Below are positions 1 through 5,269 of a stretch of 6,349 bases of DNA, one piece after another. The first letter of the stretch is position 1. Every line of letters begins with the position of its first letter. The stretch spans positions 1 to 6,349 of the forward strand of contig CANDHX010000083.1 of assembly GCA_947384645.1 (NCBI GenBank), written 5' to 3'. Made by a program: the position numbers and the translations under genes. Source of the stretch: an uncultured Mycoplasmatota bacterium (lineage in GTDB: Bacteria > Bacillota_I > Bacilli_A > RF39 > UBA660). The notes beneath the pieces are model-generated. The model did no database searches and had not been told where the DNA came from. It was given only the letters and a program-made list of their open reading frames with translations.

Positions 1-378
1 GAGAGCTTCTTTAGCACGTTTTTTTCTTTCTTCACGGGAAACTCCTGATAGTGTAAGAGCTAACTCGACATTAGAAAGAATCGATTGGTGTGGAATAAGG
101 TTATAACTTTGAAAAACAAAGCCCACCTTATGATTACGGTATGTGTCCCAGTCTCTATCTTTATATTCTTTAGTACTTACACCGTTTATTATGAGGTCTC
201 CACTCGTATAATCGTCTAGTCCTCCAATTATATTTAAAAGAGTCGTTTTACCAGAGCCCGAAGGTCCTAAAATAGAGACGAATTCGTTCGTTCTAAAACT
301 TAGAGACACTTTATTCAAGGCTTTTTGAGTAAACGAGTCTGTTTTGTATACTTTTGTTATGTTTTTAAGTTCTAACAT
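1..378 (-). CDS. ABC transporter ATP-binding domain, MacB/LolD-like (N-terminal 126 residues, cut by window edge)
   Basis: This is the nucleotide-binding domain of an ABC transporter, open to the window edge after 126 codons. Visible are the Walker A motif GPSGSGKT (residues 38-45), the Q-loop in FVFQSYNLIPH (Q90), and the stretch SNVELALTLSGVS (102-114). The signature, Walker B and switch motifs lie outside. Sequence of this kind, starting MLELKNITKVY and with the NLIPH element after the Q-loop, is typical of the MacB/LolD/FtsE class, which works with FtsX-like permeases. In Firmicutes such a domain is often fused to its permease in one long protein; whether that holds here cannot be seen. 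The ATG at 378 is chosen because AAGGA lies 8 nt upstream; an ATG 5 nt earlier hits a stop at once. It lies 17 nt after the 598-residue exporter gene, so it is probably the fourth gene of the MarR-led operon. Family assignment is firm; substrate is unknown. Confidence 0.9.
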   Translation of the reverse strand, partial: MLELKNITKVYKTDSFTQKALNKVSLSFRTNEFVSILGPSGSGKTTLLNIIGGLDDYTSGDLIINGVSTKEYKDRDWDTYRNHKVGFVFQSYNLIPHQSILSNVELALTLSGVSREERKKRAKEAL

Positions 379-395
379 TGCATTTTTCCTTTCTT

Positions 396-2192
396 CTATT
401 CAGTAGTGGCATTTTGGAATTGAGAATTGTATAATTCAGCATAAAAGCCATTTTTTTTAAGTAGATCTTTATGATTACCTTGTTCGATTATATTGCCATC
501 TTTTACTACGAGAATCAAATCGGCGTTTTTAATAGTAGATAATCTGTGTGCTATTATAAAACTTGTTCTTCCTTTAGTCAACTTATCCATTGCTTCTTGA
601 ACTACTATTTCAGTACGAGTGTCGACTGATGAAGTCGCTTCGTCAAGAATTAGAAATGGCGAATCGTCAACCATACTTCTCGCAATAGTTAGAAGCTGTT
701 TTTGACCACTAGAAAGTGTATCAGTATCACCTAGAACGGTGTCATATCCGTTTGGCAATGTCTTTATAAAGTGATCTAAACCGATTATACGGCAAGATTC
801 TTCTATCTCATCATCAGATATAGTTAAGTCATTATACCGTATATTTTCTTTGATAGTTCCTTCAAAAAGCCAAGTATCTTGCAAGACCATTACGAATAAA
901 TCGTGAATATTTTCTCTTGTTAAATCGTGAATGCTCACTCCGTCGATTAAGATATCTCCACTATTTATTTCGTAGAATTTCATGAGCAAGTTTACAATTG
1001 TAGTTTTTCCAGCACCAGTAGGGCCCACTATAGCGACTTTTTCGCCAGGTTTTATTTTTGCACTAAAGTTTTTGATAATCTTTTTATCCTCGGTATATCC
1101 GAATTCGACATTTTTGAATTCGACTGTACCTTTCGCTTTGTCTTTGTCTAAAAATTTCTTTTCGACTTCGACTACTTGTTCTTTTTCTTCTAAGAATTCG
1201 AATACTCTCTCGCTCGCTGCTGCAGTCGATTGTAGTTGAGTTAGTGCCTGAGCGAATTGAGTTAGAGGTTGGGTAAACAATCTTATATATATCATGAAAG
1301 CGACGATTACCCCAAAAGATGTTAGGCCTTTCATGGTAAGAATAGAACCGACTATACAAACCATTACGTACCCAAAATTACCTATAAATCCCATTATCGG
1401 CTGCATTAATCCACTATAGAATTGGCTTTTTCGTCCATTTTCGTATAGTTTTTCGTTTATTTCATCGAATTTTTGTTCGACTTCACTAGATGCATTATAG
1501 GCTTTTATGACGTTGTGTCCAGAATATACTTCTTCGATAGTTCCGTTGATATTTCCGAGTTCTTCTTGGACTTTTGTGAAATACTTTTGACTATTTTTGA
1601 GTATTATCATCATCAAGCCAAAACCTAAAACTGTGGATAATACTGCTGTCAAGGCTAAGATAGGACTGGTTTTTATCATCATGAATAGAGAACCAGTAAA
1701 CATCGTTATGGCGACTACTAGCGTGCTAAAGCTTTCGTTCATCGTATGACCAATCGTATCGACATCGTTTGTAACTCTTGAAAGTATATCGCCAATCGTA
1801 GTTTTGTCGAAATACGAAAGTGGCAACCTGTTAATTTTGCTAGATATTTCGGTTCTCAACTTCTTTGAGAATTTGTTTGTGACAGTAGACATTACAAGTC
1901 CTTCTATATAGTTAAATATGAAGGACAACGAATAGAAGATGACGAGAGTTAGACCGATTGTTTTGATTCTATCTAAATCGATTCCTGTCATTAAGCCTTC
2001 TGTTATCGTATTTGTAATTTCTTTTAGCTTATCTGGTCCTAGCAAAGTTAAGATAACTGACAAGAAAGCACTTATCCAACCTATTAGCATGAAGGCTAAA
2101 TATGATTTATTGTATTTGAAGAGTTTTTTTATCGAACCAGAAAAGTCTTTGGCTTTGGCGTTCAAATTTCTATTTGGGCCGTGATTATGCAT
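396..2192 (-). CDS. ABC exporter half-transporter, ATPase-competent subunit of a heterodimer (598 aa)
   Basis: This is a full-length type IV ABC exporter half with a membrane domain followed by an ATPase domain. A His/Gly/Asn-rich N-terminus precedes about six membrane segments (roughly 31-52, 75-97, 155-175, 177-198, 262-285, 289-307). In the ATPase domain, Tyr366 is the likely A-loop, Walker A is GPTGAGKT (390-397), the Q-loop is Q438, the signature is LSSGQ (493-497, not LSGGQ), Walker B is FLILDE with catalytic Glu518, and the switch is His549 in IAHR. Intact Glu and His with an altered signature are the marks of the TM288/BmrD/LmrD-type partner in heterodimeric multidrug exporters. Its partner is the adjacent 587-residue gene, whose last 8 nt (ATGCATAA) overlap this start, so translation is probably coupled. 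The start is supported by AAAGGAGG 9 nt upstream, inside the partner's coding sequence. Efflux of drugs or toxic compounds is inferred; the substrate is unknown. Confidence 0.95.
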   Translation of the reverse strand: MHNHGPNRNLNAKAKDFSGSIKKLFKYNKSYLAFMLIGWISAFLSVILTLLGPDKLKEITNTITEGLMTGIDLDRIKTIGLTLVIFYSLSFIFNYIEGLVMSTVTNKFSKKLRTEISSKINRLPLSYFDKTTIGDILSRVTNDVDTIGHTMNESFSTLVVAITMFTGSLFMMIKTSPILALTAVLSTVLGFGLMMIILKNSQKYFTKVQEELGNINGTIEEVYSGHNVIKAYNASSEVEQKFDEINEKLYENGRKSQFYSGLMQPIMGFIGNFGYVMVCIVGSILTMKGLTSFGVIVAFMIYIRLFTQPLTQFAQALTQLQSTAAASERVFEFLEEKEQVVEVEKKFLDKDKAKGTVEFKNVEFGYTEDKKIIKNFSAKIKPGEKVAIVGPTGAGKTTIVNLLMKFYEINSGDILIDGVSIHDLTRENIHDLFVMVLQDTWLFEGTIKENIRYNDLTISDDEIEESCRIIGLDHFIKTLPNGYDTVLGDTDTLSSGQKQLLTIARSMVDDSPFLILDEATSSVDTRTEIVVQEAMDKLTKGRTSFIIAHRLSTIKNADLILVVKDGNIIEQGNHKDLLKKNGFYAELYNSQFQNATTE

Positions 2193-3948
2193 GTTCTAAC
2201 TCCTCCTTTGACAATTGAGAATTTGCTATCTCTTTATATACTTTACAATTTTTTAATAATTCTTTGTGAGTCCCCATTCCCACACATTTTCCTTCATCTA
2301 AAACGATTATCTTGTCTGCGTCTTTTATCGTTCCGATTCTTTGAGCGACGATTAAGATAGTCGCATCTTTTGTGTATTTTTTAAGTGCTTTTCTAAGTGC
2401 AAAATCCGTTTTATAATCTAGTGCTGAAAAAGAATCGTCGAAGATATAAATTTCCGGATTTCTGGCAATCGCTCTGGCGATAGAAATTCTTTGTTTTTGG
2501 CCACCTGAGAGGTTGGTTCCTCCTTGAGCAACTTCCGTATTTAATTTTTGCTCTAATGAATTTATGAATTCTTGAGCTTGGGAAACTTCTATACTGTTGT
2601 CGATATCTTCTTTTGAAGGTTTTCCTTTTAAGGACTTACCCATCGTAATATTGTTTTCTATCGTTCCTTTAAACATAATAGCTTTTTGAGAAATATATCC
2701 GAGTTTATTATTTAGAAATTCTCGTTTCATCTTTTTGACGTCGACTCCGTCTACTAAAATTTCCCCTTCTGTGGCATCATAAAATCTCGGGATGAGGTTG
2801 ATTAAAGTCGATTTACCTGAACCAGTCGAACCGATGAAGGCAACAGTTTCTCCTTTTTTGGCTTTAAACGATATGTCTTTTAATATATATTCTTCGGCAT
2901 CAGGATACTTGAAGGAAACGCTCTTAAATTCGACTTCCCCTTTTAAATCGGTAATATCTTCTTCTAATTCTCCATCTTTCATACGTGGAATTCTATCCAA
3001 TACTTCGTTTATTCTTTTGGCGGATACTGAAGCTCTTGGATAGATTACGAAAAGAAGTACTAACATGATAAATGACATGATTACTTGGACGGCATAACTA
3101 GAAAATGTTACCATATTGCCAAATATAGTCATTTTATCTGGTATCGCCGCTTCATTAATAAGGATTGCTCCGACCCAATATATGGCAAGAGAAAGGGCTG
3201 CCATAATCGTACTCATGACTGGGCTCATAATGGCCATGGTTCTTTGGGTAAAAAGATGAGTTTTGGTGAGCGTATCGTTTGTTCTTTCAAATTTTCCCTG
3301 TTGGTATTCTTCGGCATTATAGGCTCTTACTACTCTTATACCGGTTAGATTTTCACGAGTAATGCGGTTTATATCGTCAGTAAGAGATTGAACTATTTTA
3401 AATTTCGGTAAGACTAAGATGACTAGAAGTATAATCATCGTCAAAACGACTCCTACTCCTATTGCAGTAATAATCGAAAATTCGAGACCTTTATTGGCTA
3501 TTTTGCTTATGGCAACGGTCGCCATAATGGGAGCTTTTATGAGCATTTGAATGGCTAGTACGATAAACATTTTGACTTGTGTTACATCGTTTGTACTGCG
3601 AGTTATAAGGCTAGAAGTTGAGAAATCCTTGATTTCTTCCATTCCAAAAGACTCGACTTTTCTAAATATTTTAGAACGCAAGTTTTTTTCAAAACTCGTA
3701 CCTATAAAGGATGCACAGAAGCCTGTTATTACTGCTCCAATGAGACTGCCAAAGGCACAAAGAAGCATATATACTCCCTCTTTTAGGACTGCACTAATCT
3801 CGCTTCCTTCGGTCTGCACAAGTCTCGTGATTTCTTGCATATAATCCGGTATTTTTAAATCCAAGAAGACTTGTAAAACTATGAAAACGACACTTATAAG
3901 AAAATAGATGATTTCTTTTTTCTTAAGGTTTTTAAACATTTTAAACAT
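2185..3948 (-). CDS. ABC exporter half-transporter, subunit with degenerate ATP site (587 aa)
   Basis: This is the second half of the predicted heterodimeric exporter, again a membrane domain (segments near 13-30, 58-80, 127-147, 157-179, 242-264, 278-302) plus an ATPase domain. Tyr348 is the likely A-loop, Walker A is GSTGSGKS (373-380), the Q-loop is Q421, and the signature is a canonical LSGGQ (480-484). Walker B reads YIFDD, so the catalytic Glu is replaced by Asp505, and the switch His is replaced by Gln536 (VAQR). This is the pattern of TM287/BmrC/EfrC-type subunits, whose own site binds ATP but hydrolyses it poorly, while its LSGGQ completes the partner's active site. The chosen ATG (3948) overlaps the marR stop by 8 nt (ATGTTTAA) and has GAGGG 8 nt upstream. 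A second in-frame ATG at 3939 (Met4) would be 17 nt from that site and is less likely. Pairing with the next gene is a strong inference. Confidence 0.95.
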   Translation of the reverse strand: MFKMFKNLKKKEIIYFLISVVFIVLQVFLDLKIPDYMQEITRLVQTEGSEISAVLKEGVYMLLCAFGSLIGAVITGFCASFIGTSFEKNLRSKIFRKVESFGMEEIKDFSTSSLITRSTNDVTQVKMFIVLAIQMLIKAPIMATVAISKIANKGLEFSIITAIGVGVVLTMIILLVILVLPKFKIVQSLTDDINRITRENLTGIRVVRAYNAEEYQQGKFERTNDTLTKTHLFTQRTMAIMSPVMSTIMAALSLAIYWVGAILINEAAIPDKMTIFGNMVTFSSYAVQVIMSFIMLVLLFVIYPRASVSAKRINEVLDRIPRMKDGELEEDITDLKGEVEFKSVSFKYPDAEEYILKDISFKAKKGETVAFIGSTGSGKSTLINLIPRFYDATEGEILVDGVDVKKMKREFLNNKLGYISQKAIMFKGTIENNITMGKSLKGKPSKEDIDNSIEVSQAQEFINSLEQKLNTEVAQGGTNLSGGQKQRISIARAIARNPEIYIFDDSFSALDYKTDFALRKALKKYTKDATILIVAQRIGTIKDADKIIVLDEGKCVGMGTHKELLKNCKVYKEIANSQLSKEELEHA

Positions 3949-4387
3949 TTTTATTTCCCTCTTTCTTAATGTTTTCTTTCATTTGTGAAAGAACTTTATA
4001 AAACGTCTCCAAATCTTTTGAAGAGATGTTTTCTGTTATAGTATCTTCTACTTTTAGCATATCTTTAAGAACCCTCTTTTGATATCTTTTAGCTTCTTTA
4101 GAAAGGCGAACTACTTTACCTCGTCCCAAATCGGCGTCATGGGTCCTTTCTATGATTTTATTCTTTTCGAGAGTATCTAGAATACCCGAAATAGTCGATT
4201 TGCGAATATTTAAGATATTTTCGAAATCTTTTTGATATACTGTTTCTCTATCGTGTTCCACAAGGTATTTTATGATAATTAGCTGGGTAAAGTTCCCTAT
4301 CTTTTTTCCGGATATTTCGATTACTTCTCTACTTCTTGCTACTTCGTTTAACAGTTCTTTCATTTCTTTTAAAGGGTATTTTTTCAT
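3941..4387 (-). CDS. MarR-family transcriptional regulator (148 aa)
   Basis: This is a small winged-helix DNA-binding protein of usual MarR length. An N-terminal helical part (about 1-45) is followed by a helix-turn-helix (about 52-80, with IRKSTISGILDTLEKNKII as recognition region) and the wing (about 84-96, DADLGRGKVVRLS). The long C-terminal helices (97-142) should form the dimer interface. MarR proteins usually act as dimers, repress their own operon, and release DNA on binding a small ligand. Here the gene leads an exporter operon, and a 14-bp palindrome lies between its promoter and start codon, so autoregulated efflux control is the likely job. The ATG at 4387 is chosen because the two ATGs just upstream run at once into stops; AAAGGA lies 11 nt before it, slightly long spacing. 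The stop overlaps the next gene by 8 nt. The ligand cannot be inferred. Confidence 0.92.
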   Translation of the reverse strand: MKKYPLKEMKELLNEVARSREVIEISGKKIGNFTQLIIIKYLVEHDRETVYQKDFENILNIRKSTISGILDTLEKNKIIERTHDADLGRGKVVRLSKEAKRYQKRVLKDMLKVEDTITENISSKDLETFYKVLSQMKENIKKEGNKNV

Positions 4388-4406
4388 CTCATATCACATC
4401 CTTTAA

Positions 4407-4420
4407 GTTAGGACCCTAAC
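4407..4420 (-). promoter_or_regulatory. Probable MarR operator palindrome
   Basis: A perfect inverted repeat GTTAGG-GT-CCTAAC (reading the minus strand) lies between the -10 box and the marR start codon, at about +8 to +21 from the expected transcription start. It has the TTAG...CTAA layout and 12-14 bp size known for MarR/SlyA-family sites (SlyA consensus TTAGCAAGCTAA). Position and symmetry suggest that the MarR protein binds here and blocks its own operon. The palindrome is seen directly; the assignment to this regulator is inferred from context. Confidence 0.7.
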
Positions 4421-4433
4421 CAGCAACTTTTTC

Positions 4434-4462
4434 AGTATAAAACTTATAATTTTTAATGTCAA
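4434..4462 (-). promoter_or_regulatory. Housekeeping-sigma promoter of the marR-exporter operon
   Basis: On the minus strand a perfect -35 box TTGACA (4457-4462) is followed after exactly 17 nt by TATACT (4434-4439), five of six matches to the -10 consensus. The expected transcription start is near 4427, giving a leader of about 40 nt that contains the palindromic operator. The promoter is strong on paper, which fits a system that is held off by a repressor. Confidence 0.85.
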
Positions 4463-4479
4463 TACGTATATGCTTTCTT

Positions 4480-4497
4480 TCACATAAATCTCACATA
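4480..4497 (-). repeat. Tandem 7-bp direct repeat upstream of the marR promoter
   Basis: On the minus strand TATGTGA occurs twice (4491-4497 and 4480-4486) with an 11-nt period, about one helical turn. The nearer copy ends 17 nt before the -35 box. Same-face direct repeats in this position resemble binding sites of dimeric activators, such as response regulators. A six-base version (ATGTGA) also occurs in the leader at 4394-4399. Chance occurrence in AT-rich DNA is possible. Confidence 0.35.
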
Positions 4498-4512
4498 TCG
4501 ATAATTCTAGAT

Positions 4513-4539
4513 AAAAAAAACGCAATTTTTTTGCATTTT
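4513..4539 (-). terminator. Rho-independent terminator of the 188-residue gene
   Basis: On the minus strand AAAATGCAA and TTGCGTTTT pair into a 9-bp stem with one T-G wobble and a five-A loop (hairpin 4517-4539). A run of eight T residues (4513-4520) covers the distal arm and continues past it. The stop codon of the 188-residue gene lies inside the first arm. The stem is AT-rich and therefore weak, but the U-tract is good. It separates this gene from the marR promoter downstream. Confidence 0.7.
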
Positions 4540-5104
4540 AATAGAAGTAAAGTATATTTGATAATGGATTAGTGATTAGGTTTTTGTTTAATAAGTTGAT
4601 TGTTTTAAGCGTTTCGTCAAAGTTGCCATTTTTTTCGCATTCATCAATATTAGTCCATATTGTAAAATAGTTAACGAATATAGAAAACTTTTTTCTTATG
4701 TCTTTTATGTGACTTTCTAATTTAAGATAGAGCAAATTTTCGAGGGGACTATTCGGATAAAAGGTCGTGGATTTTGCATTTCTAGAGATGACTTTTATAT
4801 AAGGAATTTCATCTTCTAATCTTTTTTCTATTGTAAAAGTATCATTCTTGATATGTTTTATACTTGATAAATAATTAGATGTTTCTTTTAAGAAATCTTT
4901 TATATGGTATTGGAAGTATGCATTATTTAGTGTGATGTAGATATTGTTGTGTTTAATCGTTAGGTCATATGAAGAGTTTTTCTTATAGTCTAACAATTCG
5001 TCTAGCGAGTCGAATATTAAGTTTTTGTAATCTTCTAAATTAATTTCAGTATTTTTTGGTTCAATCGAAATTTTAAGTACAAATCCTAGTGATAAATGTT
5101 CCAT
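4538..5104 (-). CDS. Uncharacterised AT-rich protein (188 aa)
   Basis: No family was recognised. The product lacks a signal peptide or membrane segment and should be cytoplasmic. It is rich in Ile, Asn, Lys, Tyr and Leu. By eye the N-terminal half alternates strands and helices (strand about 4-15, helix 22-41, strand 45-58, helix 63-81, strands 88-109). The second half looks mainly helical (about 121-150, 160-175). No cysteine cluster or catalytic motif stands out. The ATG at 5104 has GGAG 11 nt upstream; the ATG directly after that GGAG is in another frame. A hairpin terminator overlaps the stop codon, and a candidate promoter lies in front, so it is probably transcribed alone, divergently from proS. 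G+C is about 26% over 4561-5100 by hand count (142 of 540), clearly below its neighbours. A clean 567-bp frame with start, promoter and terminator makes a real gene likely. Confidence 0.75.
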   Translation of the reverse strand: MEHLSLGFVLKISIEPKNTEINLEDYKNLIFDSLDELLDYKKNSSYDLTIKHNNIYITLNNAYFQYHIKDFLKETSNYLSSIKHIKNDTFTIEKRLEDEIPYIKVISRNAKSTTFYPNSPLENLLYLKLESHIKDIRKKFSIFVNYFTIWTNIDECEKNGNFDETLKTINLLNKNLITNPLSNILYFY

Positions 5105-5129
5105 CTCGTCTTCATCTCCGTATATGATA

Positions 5130-5159
5130 ATTATAATTGGGATAAAACCTAAAATACAA
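5130..5159 (-). promoter_or_regulatory. Candidate promoter of the 188-residue gene
   Basis: A perfect -10 box TATAAT (minus strand, 5130-5135) lies 25 nt before the start codon. The best -35 candidate is a weak TTGTAT (5154-5159) with 18-nt spacing. The leader would be only about 20 nt. In such AT-rich DNA a TATAAT can occur by chance, so this rests mainly on position within the divergent intergenic region 5105-5269, where nothing else except the proS promoter was seen. Confidence 0.5.
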
Positions 5160-5215
5160 GGAAAACGTATAACGAATTTTTGATAATTTTTTAAAGCAGT
5201 TCTTCCCCTTTATTC

Positions 5216-5244
5216 TTGAATAAATAAGGCTTGTGTGGTTTAAT
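5216..5244 (+). promoter_or_regulatory. Promoter of proS with extended -10
   Basis: TTGAAT (5216-5221, four of six matches to the -35 consensus) is followed after 17 nt by TTTAAT (5239-5244, five of six). TG plus one base stands immediately before the -10, making it an extended -10 promoter. The expected start is near 5251, leaving a leader of about 19 nt. That is too short for a T-box or other riboswitch. TAATAT, two bases further on, is an alternative -10 but would give 19-nt spacing. Confidence 0.6.
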
Positions 5245-5269
5245 ATTACTAAGAAGGGACAAGAAAACT

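Noticed and set aside
982..1239. Open frame on the plus strand opposite the 598-residue exporter ATPase domain
   Set aside because: It lies wholly antisense to strongly motif-supported coding sequence, and its product has no recognisable domain. The same applies to open frames at 1939-2184 (+), 2792-3043 (+), 3085-3348 (+) and 3551-3844 (+), and to the same-strand out-of-frame one at 1084-1359 (-).
4462..4469. Palindrome ATACGTAT next to the marR -35 box
   Set aside because: It is only 8 bp in AT-rich DNA with no second copy; the palindrome at 4407-4420 is longer and better placed as the operator.
4513..4539. Hairpin read as a bidirectional terminator serving plus-strand transcription
   Set aside because: No plus-strand gene ends here; the long T-run is followed in the right orientation only on the minus strand.
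5105..5269. Possible T-box or other riboswitch ahead of proS
   Set aside because: The region is too short once the promoter at 5216-5244 is placed, and no terminator hairpin with a U-run on the plus strand was found.
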